The notes under the pieces are model-generated. The model did not search any database and had not been told where the DNA came from. It was given only the letters and a program-made list of their open reading frames with translations. Made by a program: the position numbers and the translations under genes. A stretch of DNA of 34,361 bases from Flavobacteriaceae bacterium (GTDB taxonomy: Bacteria; Bacteroidota; Bacteroidia; Flavobacteriales; Flavobacteriaceae): positions 1 through 34,361 of the forward strand of contig JABDLA010000030.1 of the NCBI GenBank assembly GCA_013001965.1, given 5' to 3'. Positions 1 through 9,456 of this stretch are shown here, piece by piece; the stretch's first letter is position 1; each line of letters opens with the position of its first letter.

Positions 1-925
1 TTAAATATCCATCAACTCCACCAGCTTCGAAAGAAGGACCCCAGTTAGAGAAGAACCATCCAAATGCCTGGTCAAATCCATTACCATACTTGTCCTGATA
101 ATCAGGAGTTGAAGCAATTTCATTGAAAAATAAGGATTGGTTTACAGTGATTTCAGTTTTCTTAGGACCAGCTGATCCTCCAGAACCTGATTTTGTAGTA
201 ATTACAATCACACCGTTTCTACCAGCAGTACCATATAATGTTGCTGCAGCTAAACCTTTCAGTACGTTTACGCTTTCAATATTATTTGGATCTAAATCCA
301 AGAATCTTGAAGAACCAACGTTTCCACTAGCGAAAGATCCTTGAGGATTATTTGAATCACTACTAAATGGAACACCATCAACAACAAATAACGCCTGGTT
401 ACTACCATTAATAGAAGTGTATCCTCTAATTACAACATTTGTTGCAGATCCAGATTGTCCACCCTGAGATGTAATCTGAACTCCTGAAGCCTTACCAGAA
501 AGCACTCTGGCAACATCCCCTTCGGTCCGTTGCTCGATATCTTCTGATGTGACTTCACTAACGGCATATCCAAGAGCTTTCTTTTCTCTTTTGATACCTT
601 GTGCAGTAACTACAACTTCTTCTAAAACCGAAACATCTTCTGATAATGTTACGTTTATGACATTCGCAGCTCCTACCGTCAGCTCTTGTGTTACATAACC
701 TACGAAAGAAAATACAAGAACATCAGCAACACTTGCCAAAATACTATAATTTCCATCGAAATCGGTTTGGGTACCAGTAGATGTACCTTTAACTATAATA
801 TTAACCCCAGGAAGTGGTCCAGTAGCATCAGCCACATTACCTGAAATTGTTTTCTCTTGTGCAAAAGTAAATTGCACAACAAACGCCAGTAATAGCGTTA
901 AAATTCCACTAAACTTTGTTTTCAT
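1..925 (-). CDS. SusC/RagA-family TonB-linked outer membrane protein, N-terminal part (runs off left edge)
   Basis: The first 308 residues are visible and the rest lies outside the window. A signal peptide (MKTKFSGILTLLLAFVVQFTFAQ, written here as residues 1-23) is followed by a carboxypeptidase-regulatory-like beta domain at about 24-110 (motifs ISGNV, PLPGVNIIVKGT, TDFDGNYSI). A TonB-box-like EEVVVTA follows near residue 117. The plug domain has the SusC hallmarks VLSGKASGVQI, VVIRGYTSI, ALFVVDGVPF and LKGLAAATLYGTAGRNGVI. Proteins of this family form the outer-membrane barrel that imports oligosaccharides or peptides, with a SusD lipoprotein as lid and TonB-ExbBD energy. A SusD gene would be expected downstream, off the left edge, so the substrate cannot be told. 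The ATG is chosen because it opens directly into the signal peptide. The frame is open to the window edge. Confidence 0.95.
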   Translation of the reverse strand, partial: MKTKFSGILTLLLAFVVQFTFAQEKTISGNVADATGPLPGVNIIVKGTSTGTQTDFDGNYSILASVADVLVFSFVGYVTQELTVGAANVINVTLSEDVSVLEEVVVTAQGIKREKKALGYAVSEVTSEDIEQRTEGDVARVLSGKASGVQITSQGGQSGSATNVVIRGYTSINGSNQALFVVDGVPFSSDSNNPQGSFASGNVGSSRFLDLDPNNIESVNVLKGLAAATLYGTAGRNGVIVITTKSGSGGSAGPKKTEITVNQSLFFNEIASTPDYQDKYGNGFDQAFGWFFSNWGPSFEAGGVDGYL

Positions 926-953
926 TTTATAATTTATTTGAATTAGTCTACGC

Positions 954-984
954 CAAAAATCATAATAAAAAGTTAATAAAACAA
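954..984 (-). promoter_or_regulatory. Putative Bacteroidota promoter for the SusC-family gene
   Basis: On the minus strand, TTG (984-982) is followed after 20 nt by GATTTTTG (961-954). This is one mismatch from the Bacteroidota -7 consensus TAnnTTTG at the expected spacing from the -33 TTG. Transcription would start about 20-25 nt before the ATG. This is an assignment by pattern only. Confidence 0.45.
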
Positions 985-1021
985 TAATTATTGGTTAAAA
1001 TTTTAATTTTTTTTCGAATTG

Positions 1022-1036
1022 CCCGAGCGCTTCGGG
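1022..1036 (-). other. Small GC-rich hairpin after the Omp85-family gene
   Basis: CCCGA and TCGGG form a 5-bp stem around GCGCT, 9 nt past the stop codon of the minus-strand Omp85-family gene. No good U-tract follows it on the minus strand, where the next bases are CAATTCG and then A residues. It may be a weak terminator or an mRNA 3'-end stabiliser, but this is not certain. Confidence 0.35.
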
Positions 1037-1044
1037 AACTTATA

Positions 1045-2736
1045 TTAAAAACTGGCGTTTAAACTCAGGTGAATTTTAGAGTTCGAAAGCTTAAATTTTT
1101 GGTTTTCGAATTTACCGTTGGCATAGTTAAATTTAAGCAGTCCAGCCTTGGTTAAAATCCCAAATCCAAAACCAAATCCAAAGAGTTTTTCTTTGGTCAG
1201 CGCCAGGTCATTTTCGAGGTAGGCGGCATCGATGATGGAATGGATAAAAATACTGTTGTTCAACTGGTATCGGTATTCGCTGTTAAAGACCCCATAGACC
1301 GAGGACAGCAGGCTGTTTTCTTCGAATCCCCGAATGGAATTGATGCCGCCAAAACGCAACAGTTCATTGCTCAGTAAATTGTCTGTGAAGAGCCCCGCAC
1401 CGGAGGCCTTTAAATAAATACTGTTTTTCGGATTGAGGTTAATAATTTTAGAAACGTCCAATGCAAAGGATTGTTGGGCCTCTGTATCATTTTGCAAATG
1501 ACGTTGGCCGAAGCCAAACTTTGCAAAAAACCTGAAATTTACAGGAAAGAGAAGATTCTGAAATTGTGGTTTGAACTGTTCATATTTCAAATTGTAAAAT
1601 GTCGTGTTGTAATCCTGGATATCGCCTGTATTTTCCGAAAGAAGATTATTAGACTGCACCGCACTGATGCCTACAAACAAACGTTGGGTGGCATTGAGCT
1701 GGTAAAAAAGATCGGCCGACTGATTCACCGTCGTAAAGGACGAGTCTTTTTTGAAGATGTTCAAATGGACCTGTGTCCCGAGACCTGTTCGAAATAAATA
1801 GGGCATATCGGCCTGGACGTTAAATGTCTTCTGCTCATTTTCATCGCTTTTATAATTTAGTCGAACCGACTCTCCAAAATTAAGACTGTTGATCAGGTTG
1901 AGATTTAAGTAGCCATCGAATTCCAGTTTGTTGGTTTCCTCATTGGTTCCAAATCCCAAGAAGCCATCAAAGGAATTACTTTTAATTTTTTCGATATAAA
2001 AGTAAATGGTTGTCGAATCTTTCGTGAAAAGAACTTCAGGCGACCTGGTTTGGTTCGCAAAATTTAAATTGTTAAGACGTTCGGTTTTTTCTTTGATCTC
2101 ATTCAGGTTAAAATCATCTCCGGATCTTACCTTTAAATAATGTTTTAAAAACGAACGAGGAAATTTTTCATAGCCTTTGATCACGAGGGCATCGACTGTT
2201 CTCTTTTTGTTTTCCGAAATCAAAAGATTTGCCTGAAGGTTCTTACCGTCTTTTTTTTTATGTCCGGTTAGTTTAAGAGATGCAAATGGTAAGCCCTGTT
2301 CAATGATTAATGCATTTAAGTAATTCATAACCTTTTCTATTTCACTTATTGGGATAGAAAAATAATCAGGGGTTACAGCATTGGATACGGCTTGAAGTTG
2401 GGCCTCCGAAAAGTGGGTTTTTGAGTAATATATATATATGGTGTCGTATTTCTTGTTTAAAGCGAACTCCGATTGGTAGGTAGAATCATTGAATTTTGAG
2501 GTTTTTAAAACTTCATTTTCAATATAACCAGCTCGCTGAAGTTTGAAATGGGTACTGTCAATTTCGTTTTGAAGTGATTTGAAATCCTGAAAAATTTTCG
2601 AATATCGCAATGAATCAATGACGGCAGTTTCAAGTGTGTCCGATCCTTCAATAGTGAGATATAAATTTTGCGCATCGGTACCGGACGAGAACAGTAATAA
2701 AACCAGGAAAAATTTAGCGATCTTTTGAATCTTCAA
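1045..2736 (-). CDS. Omp85/BamA-superfamily outer membrane protein (POTRA plus 16-strand barrel type)
   Basis: This 563-residue protein has a signal peptide at residues 1-23 (hydrophobic FFLVLLLF, cleavage likely at TDA/Q). A POTRA-like module lies at about 180-252 (VDALVIKGYEKFP, then a helix and YFYIEKIKS). The C-terminal half is a beta-barrel ending in Phe (SLNASF), as outer-membrane proteins recognised by BamA do. RFGGINSIRGFEE at 461-473 carries the IRGF motif of the Omp85 barrel loop 6. At this length it is shorter than BamA and closer to TamA/FplA-like or D15-family members. Its job (barrel assembly or protein translocation) is inferred from family only. The start codon is TTG: no in-frame ATG precedes the signal peptide, and the upstream ATG in another frame soon reaches a stop. 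It stands alone, divergent from the ribosomal operon. Confidence 0.85.
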   Translation of the reverse strand: MKIQKIAKFFLVLLLFSSGTDAQNLYLTIEGSDTLETAVIDSLRYSKIFQDFKSLQNEIDSTHFKLQRAGYIENEVLKTSKFNDSTYQSEFALNKKYDTIYIYYSKTHFSEAQLQAVSNAVTPDYFSIPISEIEKVMNYLNALIIEQGLPFASLKLTGHKKKDGKNLQANLLISENKKRTVDALVIKGYEKFPRSFLKHYLKVRSGDDFNLNEIKEKTERLNNLNFANQTRSPEVLFTKDSTTIYFYIEKIKSNSFDGFLGFGTNEETNKLEFDGYLNLNLINSLNFGESVRLNYKSDENEQKTFNVQADMPYLFRTGLGTQVHLNIFKKDSSFTTVNQSADLFYQLNATQRLFVGISAVQSNNLLSENTGDIQDYNTTFYNLKYEQFKPQFQNLLFPVNFRFFAKFGFGQRHLQNDTEAQQSFALDVSKIINLNPKNSIYLKASGAGLFTDNLLSNELLRFGGINSIRGFEENSLLSSVYGVFNSEYRYQLNNSIFIHSIIDAAYLENDLALTKEKLFGFGFGFGILTKAGLLKFNYANGKFENQKFKLSNSKIHLSLNASF

Positions 2737-2835
2737 AACAGCTTGATTTGCGCATAAAACTAACGTAAAATAATTCGAAATAATATACTACCGAAATTAA
2801 TTTTCAAATAACTATCAAATTTGCTGTTCTAAGAT

Positions 2836-2865
2836 TTGAATTATTCATATTAATTTCTACCTTTG
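2836..2865 (+). promoter_or_regulatory. Promoter of the ribosomal-protein superoperon
   Basis: TTG at 2836-2838 is followed after 19 nt by TACCTTTG at 2858-2865. This matches the Bacteroidota consensus TTG-N19/20-TAnnTTTG exactly. It lies 45 nt before the rpsL start codon. No equally good promoter is seen anywhere inside the operon, so it probably drives all 32 genes. Confidence 0.85.
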
Positions 2866-2868
2866 CAG

Positions 2869-2884
2869 CCCTCTAACAAGAGGG
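2869..2884 (+). promoter_or_regulatory. Leader hairpin of the rpsL transcript
   Basis: CCCTC (2869-2873) pairs with GAGGG (2880-2884) around TAACAA, and TTTT follows. It would sit at or very near the 5' end of the transcript, since the -7 box ends at 2865. It could protect the 5' end or modulate early elongation. The stem is only 5 bp, so full termination is unlikely. Confidence 0.45.
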
Positions 2885-2910
2885 TTTTAAAACAATATTA
2901 TAAAAATAAT

Positions 2911-3285
2911 ATGCCAACAATTTCACAATTAGTACGAAAAGGAAGAGCCAAAATAACCAAGAAGAGTAAATCGGCTGCTTTGGATTCGTGTCCTCAAAGA
3001 CGAGGAGTGTGTACGCGTGTTTACACCACTACGCCTAAGAAACCAAACTCTGCAATGCGAAAAGTTGCACGGGTCAGGTTGACCAATGGTAATGAGGTGA
3101 ATGCATACATTCCCGGAGAAGGACACAATTTACAAGAGCACTCGATAGTATTGGTTAGAGGTGGAAGGGTAAAAGATTTGCCAGGGGTTAGATATCATAT
3201 CGTTCGCGGTGCTTTAGACACAGCCGGTGTTGAAGGTAGAACGCAACGACGATCTAAGTACGGTGCAAAACGCCCTAAGAAGTAA
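2911..3285 (+). CDS. rpsL: 30S ribosomal protein S12
   Basis: This is the 124-residue S12 of the decoding centre. The conserved TPKKPNSA (41-48) and [12 protein letters not shown] (85-96) loops are present. Lys43 and Lys88, the positions whose replacement gives streptomycin resistance in other bacteria, are the wild-type lysines. Asp89 is the residue that RimO methylthiolates in some species. The start is the ATG giving [12 protein letters not shown], as in all S12 proteins; an in-frame TTG 16 codons upstream overlaps the promoter and is rejected. First gene of the superoperon. Confidence 0.99.
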   Translation: MPTISQLVRKGRAKITKKSKSAALDSCPQRRGVCTRVYTTTPKKPNSAMRKVARVRLTNGNEVNAYIPGEGHNLQEHSIVLVRGGRVKDLPGVRYHIVRGALDTAGVEGRTQRRSKYGAKRPKK

Positions 3286-3306
3286 TTTAAACTTTAAAAA
3301 GAAGAC

Positions 3307-3783
3307 ATGAGAAAAAGACAGGCGAAAAAAAGACCCATTTTACCGGATCCAAGATTTAACGATCAATTAGTGACACGTTTTGTGAACATGATGATGTGGG
3401 ATGGTAAAAAGTCTGTAGCCTTTAAATGTTTCTATGATGCGATTGACATTGTAGAAGAAAAGAAAACCGACGACGAAAAAACAGCTTTAGAAATTTGGAA
3501 GGATGCTTTATCTAACGTTATGCCTCACGTAGAAGTACGTAGCCGACGTGTTGGTGGTGCGACATTCCAAATTCCAATGCAGATCCGTCCGGACCGAAAA
3601 ATATCAACCGCAATGAAATGGTTGATCAGTTTTTCGAGAAAAAGAAATGAAAAATCTATGGCTCAAAAATTAGCGGCAGAAGTCTTAGCTGCAGCTAAAG
3701 AAGAAGGAGCAGCTGTCAAGAAAAGAGTGGATACTCATAAAATGGCAGAAGCAAACAAAGCATTCTCACACTTTAGATTTTAA
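3307..3783 (+). CDS. rpsG: 30S ribosomal protein S7
   Basis: The 158-residue S7 nucleates assembly of the 30S head by binding the 3' major domain of 16S rRNA, and it contacts E-site tRNA. The family signature [19 protein letters not shown] is intact (about residues 78-96), and the C-terminal helix with its basic residues ends in HFRF. It sits 21 bp after rpsL and 6 bp before fusA, the usual str order. The homologous protein in E. coli represses translation of its own operon, but no obvious copy of that target is seen here. Confidence 0.99.
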   Translation: MRKRQAKKRPILPDPRFNDQLVTRFVNMMMWDGKKSVAFKCFYDAIDIVEEKKTDDEKTALEIWKDALSNVMPHVEVRSRRVGGATFQIPMQIRPDRKISTAMKWLISFSRKRNEKSMAQKLAAEVLAAAKEEGAAVKKRVDTHKMAEANKAFSHFRF

Positions 3784-3789
3784 TTAGAA

Positions 3790-5919
3790 ATGGCAAGAGA
3801 TTTAAAATATACAAGAAACATAGGGATCGCTGCGCATATTGATGCGGGTAAAACAACAACTACCGAGCGTATTCTTTATTATACTGGTGTATCTCATAAA
3901 ATTGGTGAGGTGCATGATGGTGCAGCAACCATGGATTGGATGGAGCAGGAGCAGGAACGTGGGATCACGATCACATCTGCTGCAACAACCTGTACATGGG
4001 ATTTTCCAACTGAAAATGGAAAACCAACAGCTGATGCAAAAGGATACCACTTCAATATTATTGATACTCCGGGTCACGTCGATTTTACCGTTGAGGTAAA
4101 TCGATCATTGCGTGTCCTTGATGGTTTGGTGTTCTTATTTAGTGCAGTTGATGGTGTTGAACCACAATCAGAAACCAACTGGAGACTGGCCGATAATTAC
4201 AAGGTGCCTAGAATGGGCTTTGTCAATAAAATGGACCGTCAGGGTTCTAACTTCTTAGCTGTTTGTCAGCAAGTGAAAGAGATGTTAGGATCTAATGCCG
4301 TACCAATCGTTCTTCCTATTGGAGATGAAGCCGATTTTAGAGGTATCGTTGACCTGGTTAAGAACAGAGCAATCATCTGGCATGATGAGACGATGGGAGC
4401 TACATTCGATGAGGTTGATATTCCTGAAGAATTGAAAGCTGAAGCTGCCGAGTTAAGAGCAAATCTTATTGAAGAAGTTGCAGGCTATGATGAAGATCTT
4501 CTTGAGAAGTTCATGGAAGATGAAGATTCTATTACTGAAGATGAAGTACATGCAGCGCTTAGAGCCGCGGTTATGGACATGTCCATTATACCGATGATCT
4601 GTGGATCTGCTTTTAAGAATAAAGGTGTTCAATTTCTATTGGATGCTGTTTGTCGTTATTTGCCCTCACCGGTTGATAAGGACGCTATTGTGGGTACCGA
4701 TCCTAATAATGGAAACGAGATCGCTCGTAAACCGGACGTATCTGAGCCGTTTTCGGCATTGGCATTTAAAATTGCTACCGATCCTTTTGTTGGTCGTCTG
4801 GCGTTTTTCCGTGCGTATTCAGGCCGTCTTAATGCAGGATCATATGTATTGAATAACAGATCTGGTAAGAAAGAACGTATTTCGCGTATCTATCAGATGC
4901 ACTCCAATAAACAAAATGCCATCGATCATATCGAGGCCGGTGATATTGGTGCTGCTGTTGGATTTAAGGATATTAAAACCGGAGATACACTCTCCGATGA
5001 GAAGCATCCTATAGTTTTAGAAAGTATGGACTTCCCGGATCCTGTAATCGGTATCGCTGTGGAACCTAAGACTAAAGCCGACGTTGATAAGTTAGGGATG
5101 TCCCTGGCAAAATTAGCAGAAGAGGATCCAACCTTTACAGTACGAACTGATGAAGCTTCCGGACAGACCATTATTTCTGGAATGGGTGAGCTTCACTTAG
5201 ATATCATTGTTGATCGTTTAAGACGTGAGTTCAAGGTTGAAGTGAATCAAGGTCAGCCACAGGTTGAGTACAAAGAAGCAATTACGCGAGCTGCGGACCA
5301 CAGAGAAGTTTACAAGAAACAATCTGGTGGACGCGGTAAATTTGCCGACATTGTCTTTACGCTTGAACCTGCTGAAGAAGGAAAACCAGGTCTTGAATTT
5401 ATTTCTGAGATCAAAGGTGGAAACGTTCCTAAGGAATTCATTCCGTCTATTGAGAAAGGATTTAAAATGGCAATGATCAACGGACCGCTAGCTGGTTATG
5501 AAGTAGACGCCATGAAAGTGACCTTAAAAGACGGCTCATATCATGATGTGGATTCAGATCAATTATCATTCGAATTGGCTGCTAAACTCGGATTCAGATC
5601 TGCTGCGAAAGCTGCCAAAGCTGTGATCATGGAGCCAATTATGAAGCTTGAAGTTTTAACTCCTGAAGAAAATATGGGAGATATTGTAGGAGACCTTAAC
5701 CGTCGTCGTGGTCAGGTAAATGACATGAGTGACAGGGCAGGCTCTAAAGTTGTTAAGGCCACTGTACCATTATCTGAGATGTTCGGATATGTAACTTCCT
5801 TAAGAACCTTATCGTCAGGTAGAGCAACATCTACTATGGAATTTTCACACTATGCCGAAACCCCTTCAAACATTTCTGAAGAGGTCATTAAGGCAGCTAA
5901 AGGAGCAGTTGAAGCTTAA
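3790..5919 (+). CDS. fusA: Elongation factor G
   Basis: This 709-residue translocation GTPase moves tRNA and mRNA through the ribosome after peptide transfer and helps RRF in recycling. The G domain has the P-loop AHIDAGKTT (15-23), switch I region [14 protein letters not shown] (54-67), DTPGHVDF (92-99) and NKMDR (146-150). Domains II-V follow with normal length; [15 protein letters not shown] lies in domain V. A short acidic/polar insert at about 71-85 ([16 protein letters not shown]) lies in the G domain. This is the housekeeping copy, judged by its str-operon position. tuf does not follow it; rpsJ comes next after 11 bp. Confidence 0.99.
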   Translation: MARDLKYTRNIGIAAHIDAGKTTTTERILYYTGVSHKIGEVHDGAATMDWMEQEQERGITITSAATTCTWDFPTENGKPTADAKGYHFNIIDTPGHVDFTVEVNRSLRVLDGLVFLFSAVDGVEPQSETNWRLADNYKVPRMGFVNKMDRQGSNFLAVCQQVKEMLGSNAVPIVLPIGDEADFRGIVDLVKNRAIIWHDETMGATFDEVDIPEELKAEAAELRANLIEEVAGYDEDLLEKFMEDEDSITEDEVHAALRAAVMDMSIIPMICGSAFKNKGVQFLLDAVCRYLPSPVDKDAIVGTDPNNGNEIARKPDVSEPFSALAFKIATDPFVGRLAFFRAYSGRLNAGSYVLNNRSGKKERISRIYQMHSNKQNAIDHIEAGDIGAAVGFKDIKTGDTLSDEKHPIVLESMDFPDPVIGIAVEPKTKADVDKLGMSLAKLAEEDPTFTVRTDEASGQTIISGMGELHLDIIVDRLRREFKVEVNQGQPQVEYKEAITRAADHREVYKKQSGGRGKFADIVFTLEPAEEGKPGLEFISEIKGGNVPKEFIPSIEKGFKMAMINGPLAGYEVDAMKVTLKDGSYHDVDSDQLSFELAAKLGFRSAAKAAKAVIMEPIMKLEVLTPEENMGDIVGDLNRRRGQVNDMSDRAGSKVVKATVPLSEMFGYVTSLRTLSSGRATSTMEFSHYAETPSNISEEVIKAAKGAVEA

Positions 5920-5930
5920 TAATTAAGAAG

Positions 5931-6236
5931 ATGAGTCAGAAAATTAGAATAAAATTAAAGTCATACGATCACAATCTGGTAGATAAATCTGCCGACAAGA
6001 TTGTAAAAACAGTTAAGAGCACTGGTGCTGTGGTTACCGGACCAATTCCGTTACCAACACACAAGAAAATTTTCACTGTTTTGCGTTCACCTCACGTTAA
6101 TAAGAAATCAAGAGAGCAATTTCAATTGAGTTCTTATAAGCGATTGCTTGACATTTACAGTTCTTCATCCAAGACGATTGATGCCTTGATGAAATTAGAA
6201 TTGCCAAGTGGTGTTGAGGTTGAGATCAAAGTGTGA
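5931..6236 (+). CDS. rpsJ: 30S ribosomal protein S10
   Basis: The 101-residue S10 is a component of the 30S head and, in bacteria that have NusB, also the antitermination partner of Nus[11 protein letters not shown] at the start and the signature [21 protein letters not shown] region match the family. In E. coli rpsJ opens the S10 operon, but here it is fused directly to fusA, with the only large gap (137 bp) coming after it. The homolog in this operon may therefore be set apart from rplC and later genes by the hairpin in that gap. Confidence 0.99.
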   Translation: MSQKIRIKLKSYDHNLVDKSADKIVKTVKSTGAVVTGPIPLPTHKKIFTVLRSPHVNKKSREQFQLSSYKRLLDIYSSSSKTIDALMKLELPSGVEVEIKV

Positions 6237-6245
6237 TCATAGATA

Positions 6246-6259
6246 GAAAGGGAACTTTC
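6246..6259 (+). other. Short stem-loop with GNRA-type loop in the rpsJ-rplC gap
   Basis: GAAAG (6246-6250) and CTTTC (6255-6259) pair around GGAA, a GNRA-type tetraloop, just after the rpsJ stop codon. It may be part of a larger leader that ends in the terminator-like hairpin downstream. The stem is short and AT-rich, so this call is tentative. Confidence 0.3.
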
Positions 6260-6305
6260 AAAAACATGTCCTGAGCTGCGAGCAAAGGAAAAACGGTAAA
6301 AATAC

Positions 6306-6344
6306 AATTCAGGGTTGAGATGTATTTTGACCCTGAATTTTTTT
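6306..6344 (+). terminator. Intrinsic terminator or attenuator between rpsJ and rplC
   Basis: AATTCAGGGT (6306-6315) and ACCCTGAATT (6330-6339) form a perfect 10-bp stem with a 14-nt loop, and the T-run at 6338-6344 completes a canonical Rho-independent terminator. It lies inside the operon, and no promoter match follows before rplC, so some read-through must occur. An attenuator that lowers or tunes rplC-onward transcription is the simplest reading. In E. coli the L4 protein attenuates the S10 operon at a terminator in its leader; any parallel is inference. Confidence 0.7.
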
Positions 6345-6373
6345 AAATAAGTAATAACAATAAATTAATAATT

Positions 6374-6991
6374 ATGTCTGGGTTAATTGGAAAGAAAATC
6401 GGAATGACCAGCATCTTTGATGAGAATGGCAAGAATATGCCATGTACTGTGATCGAAGCTGGACCATGCGTTGTAACCCAAGTCAGAACCGAGGAAACTG
6501 ATGGCTATGAAGCTGTTCAGATTGGTTTCGATGACAAGACAGAAAAAAGTGCTTCTAAGGCTGAACAAGGTCATGCCAAAAAAGCAGGTACTTCTGTTAA
6601 ACGTAAAGTTGTCGAGTTTCAAGGTTTTGAGGAGGAGTACAAATTAGGCGACACTATAACAGTGGAGCATTTTACAGAAGGAGAATTTGTTGATGTTTCA
6701 GGAACATCAAAAGGAAAAGGATTTCAAGGTGTTGTAAAACGACACGGTTTTGCCGGAGTTGGACAAGCGACTCACGGACAGCATAACCGTCTTAGAGCAC
6801 CAGGATCTATTGGAGCGGCATCATATCCTGCACGTGTTTTTAAAGGCATGAAAATGGCAGGTCGTATGGGCGGTGAAACAGTAACAGTTCAAAATTTAAG
6901 AGTTTTAAAAGTGGTACCCGAAAAGAATGTGTTGGTCGTTAAAGGCGCAGTTCCGGGACACAAAAACGCTTATGTAATTATTCGAAAGTAA
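6374..6991 (+). CDS. rplC: 50S ribosomal protein L3
   Basis: The 205-residue L3 binds the 3' end of 23S rRNA early in assembly, and its long loop reaches the peptidyl-transferase centre. The signature [10 protein letters not shown] and the loop [21 protein letters not shown] are intact at about 115-165. Its stop codon overlaps the rplD start by one base (TAATG), which indicates coupled translation. It is the first gene after the internal terminator-like hairpin. Confidence 0.99.
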   Translation: MSGLIGKKIGMTSIFDENGKNMPCTVIEAGPCVVTQVRTEETDGYEAVQIGFDDKTEKSASKAEQGHAKKAGTSVKRKVVEFQGFEEEYKLGDTITVEHFTEGEFVDVSGTSKGKGFQGVVKRHGFAGVGQATHGQHNRLRAPGSIGAASYPARVFKGMKMAGRMGGETVTVQNLRVLKVVPEKNVLVVKGAVPGHKNAYVIIRK

Positions 6992-7620
6992 TGAAGGTAG
7001 CAGTTTTAGATATAAAAGGAAAAGACACCGGACGAAAGGTTGACCTTTCAAAAGAGGTATTTGCTATTGAGCCAAATAATCATGCGATTTACCTGGACGT
7101 GAAGCAATATCTTGCTAATCAGCGTCAGGGAACGCATAAGTCAAAAGAAAGAGCAGAAATTACAGGTAGTACACGCAAGATCAAAAAGCAAAAAGGTACA
7201 GGAACTGCACGAGCAGGAAGTATCAAGTCAGGTATTTTCAGAGGTGGTGGACGCATGTTTGGTCCGAGACCAAGAAATTATGGTTTCAAACTGAACAAGA
7301 ATGTCAAGCGTTTGGCACGTAGATCTGCACTAACAATGAAGGCAAATGACAAGGCCATCATGGTGATGGAAGACTTTAATTTTGATGCGCCAAAGACCAA
7401 GAATTTCACGGCTATTTTAAAAGCCCTGGATCTTGAAAACAAAAAGTCTTTGTTTGTATTGGGAGGAACAAATAATAATGTATATTTGTCGTCGCGCAAT
7501 TTAAAAGGCTCGGAGGTTGTAACTAATTCAGAATTAAGTACTTACAAGATTATGAATGCCAACCAAATCGTGTTTGTTGAAAGCGCAATTGAACGAATAG
7601 AATCGAATTTAAGTAAATAG
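6991..7620 (+). CDS. rplD: 50S ribosomal protein L4
   Basis: The 209-residue L4 lines the peptide exit tunnel with an extended basic loop, here [21 protein letters not shown] at about 67-87, rich in Gly, Arg and Lys. The alpha/beta globular domain follows. In gammaproteobacteria free L4 also represses its own operon; whether it does so here is unknown, but the hairpin 50 bp before rplC would be a place to look. The start codon overlaps the rplC stop by one base. Confidence 0.99.
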   Translation: MKVAVLDIKGKDTGRKVDLSKEVFAIEPNNHAIYLDVKQYLANQRQGTHKSKERAEITGSTRKIKKQKGTGTARAGSIKSGIFRGGGRMFGPRPRNYGFKLNKNVKRLARRSALTMKANDKAIMVMEDFNFDAPKTKNFTAILKALDLENKKSLFVLGGTNNNVYLSSRNLKGSEVVTNSELSTYKIMNANQIVFVESAIERIESNLSK

Positions 7621-7626
7621 AAAACC

Positions 7627-7917
7627 ATGAGTATCTTAATTAAACCGATAATCACAGAAAAAGCAACTATGGATAGCGAGTTGAATAATCGCTATAGTTT
7701 CTTTGTGAATACCAAGGCGAACAAGATAGAAATCAAAAAAGCGGTAGAAGCCGCTTATGGTGTTTCTGTCGAAAAGGTTCGTACAATAAATGTCCGTCCA
7801 GATCGCAAATCCCGTTATACAAAAACGGGAATGCAACATGGTAAAACAAATGCCACTAAAAAGGCAATTGTACAACTGGCGGAAGGTGAAACGATTGATT
7901 TATACGCTAATCTCTAA
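7627..7917 (+). CDS. rplW: 50S ribosomal protein L23
   Basis: The 96-residue L23 sits at the tunnel exit and is the main docking site for trigger factor and SRP. IIKPIITEKATMDSE opens the protein in the family pattern, and YSFFVNTKANKIEIKKAVEA and VEKVRTINV follow. The length is normal for bacteria. It lies 6 bp after rplD and 10 bp before rplB. Confidence 0.98.
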   Translation: MSILIKPIITEKATMDSELNNRYSFFVNTKANKIEIKKAVEAAYGVSVEKVRTINVRPDRKSRYTKTGMQHGKTNATKKAIVQLAEGETIDLYANL

Positions 7918-7927
7918 TTAGACAACA

Positions 7928-8752
7928 ATGTCAGTAAGAAAGTTAAAACCGATCACACCAGGACAGCGATTTAGAGTAGTAAATGGGTATGACGCCATTA
8001 CTACTGATAAGCCGGAGAAAAGTTTATTAGCTCCGAAAAAACGTACTGGTGGTAGAAACAGTCAGGGAAAAATGACCATGCGCTATAAAGGTGGCGGTCA
8101 TAAAAGAAGGTATCGAATCATAGATTTTAAACGAAACAAGACTGGAATTCCGGCTGAAGTTAAGTCTATTGAATACGATCCAAACAGAACAGCATTTATC
8201 GCTTTATTGAATTATCAGGACGGCGAGAAACGATATATCGTTGCTCAAAACGGTTTACGCGTTGGGCAAAAGATCGTATCGGGTGAAAAGGTGGCTCCGG
8301 AAATTGGAAACGCCATGCCTTTAAGCAATATTCCTTTAGGGACAATTATTTCCTGTATTGAATTAAGACCCGGACAAGGTGCTGTGATGGCACGTAGTGC
8401 CGGAACCTTTGCTCAGTTAATGGCACGGGATGGTAAGTTTGCCACTGTAAAATTACCTTCTGGTGAAACACGTTTGATCCTCGCAGATTGTTTAGCGACA
8501 ATTGGTGTAGTTTCAAATTCTGACCATCAGTTGCTTGTTTCAGGGAAAGCCGGTAGAAGCAGATGGCTTGGAAGACGTCCAAGAACAAGGCCAGTAGTGA
8601 TGAACCCGGTCGATCACCCAATGGGTGGTGGTGAAGGGAAATCTTCAGGAGGACATCCACGATCAAGAAAAGGTATTCCTGCTAAAGGGTACAGAACCCG
8701 ATCAAAATCGAAAGCGAGTAATAAATATATCATAGAACGTAGAAAGAAATAA
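7928..8752 (+). CDS. rplB: 50S ribosomal protein L2
   Basis: The 274-residue L2 is essential for subunit joining and supports the peptidyl-transferase centre. The family signature [12 protein letters not shown] is present, with the conserved histidine at residue 230. The N-terminal OB-like and SH3-like domains and the basic C-terminal tail ([15 protein letters not shown]) are complete. It lies within the compact S10 cluster, 6 bp before rpsS. Confidence 0.99.
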   Translation: MSVRKLKPITPGQRFRVVNGYDAITTDKPEKSLLAPKKRTGGRNSQGKMTMRYKGGGHKRRYRIIDFKRNKTGIPAEVKSIEYDPNRTAFIALLNYQDGEKRYIVAQNGLRVGQKIVSGEKVAPEIGNAMPLSNIPLGTIISCIELRPGQGAVMARSAGTFAQLMARDGKFATVKLPSGETRLILADCLATIGVVSNSDHQLLVSGKAGRSRWLGRRPRTRPVVMNPVDHPMGGGEGKSSGGHPRSRKGIPAKGYRTRSKSKASNKYIIERRKK

Positions 8753-8758
8753 GAAATC

Positions 8759-9037
8759 ATGGCAAGATCATTAAAAAAAGGACCTTACGTTCATTTTAAA
8801 TTAGAAAGAAAAGTAGCTGCCAACGTAGATGCTAAGAAAAAATCCGTCATCAAAACCTGGTCAAGAGCGAGTATGATCACACCTGACTTTGTTGGACAAA
8901 CCATTGCCGTTCATAATGGACGTCAGTTTGTACCGGTTTATATTACGGAAAACATGGTAGGACATAAATTAGGAGAATTTTCACCAACACGATCGTTTAG
9001 AGGTCATGCGGGTGCTAAAAATAAAGGTAAAAAGTAG
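8759..9037 (+). CDS. rpsS: 30S ribosomal protein S19
   Basis: The 92-residue S19 is in the 30S head, near the A site and bridge B1a, partnered with S13. [15 protein letters not shown] at the start and the signature [16 protein letters not shown] near the C-terminus match the family. It is 6 bp after rplB and 5 bp before rplV, the standard S10-cluster order. Confidence 0.99.
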   Translation: MARSLKKGPYVHFKLERKVAANVDAKKKSVIKTWSRASMITPDFVGQTIAVHNGRQFVPVYITENMVGHKLGEFSPTRSFRGHAGAKNKGKK

Positions 9038-9042
9038 GTGCT

Positions 9043-9453
9043 ATGGGAAGTCGTAAAAAACAAATGGCTGATGCTTTAAAGGAAAGCAAAAAGCAAGTTG
9101 CCTTCGCTAAATTGAATAACTGTCCGACATCACCGCGTAAAATGCGTTTGGTGGCCGATCAGTTAAGAGGTGAAAAAGTGGAGACGGCATTGAACATATT
9201 GAGATTTAGCCCGAAGGAAGCATCGCGTCGATTAGAGAAATTAGTACTATCGGCAATCGCGAACTGGCAAGCTAAAAATGAAGACGCAAGCGTTGAAGAC
9301 GCTGATTTATTTGTAAAAGAGATCACTGTTGACAGCGGTTCTATGTTAAAAAGATTACGTCCGGCACCACAAGGTCGTGCACATCGTATTAGAAAACGAT
9401 CAAACCACGTGACTGTAGTGCTTGGAGCTAACAATAACACACAAAGCAATTAA
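9043..9453 (+). CDS. rplV: 50S ribosomal protein L22
   Basis: The 136-residue L22 spans the 23S domains and puts a beta-hairpin into the exit tunnel. [21 protein letters not shown] near the N-terminus and [21 protein letters not shown] near the C-terminus mark the globular core and the tunnel hairpin. The N-terminal tail is slightly long ([18 protein letters not shown]), and internal starts are possible; the ATG used lies 5 bp after rpsS. Confidence 0.97.
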   Translation: MGSRKKQMADALKESKKQVAFAKLNNCPTSPRKMRLVADQLRGEKVETALNILRFSPKEASRRLEKLVLSAIANWQAKNEDASVEDADLFVKEITVDSGSMLKRLRPAPQGRAHRIRKRSNHVTVVLGANNNTQSN

Positions 9454-9456
9454 TAA

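Noticed and set aside
123-344. Plus-strand open frame in the SusC-family region
   Set aside because: It starts with TTG and lies antisense to a gene with clear SusC motifs.
2863-2910. TTG-initiated 16-codon extension of S12
   Set aside because: It overlaps the -7 box and leader hairpin, and S12 universally begins with the MPTI-type start at 2911.
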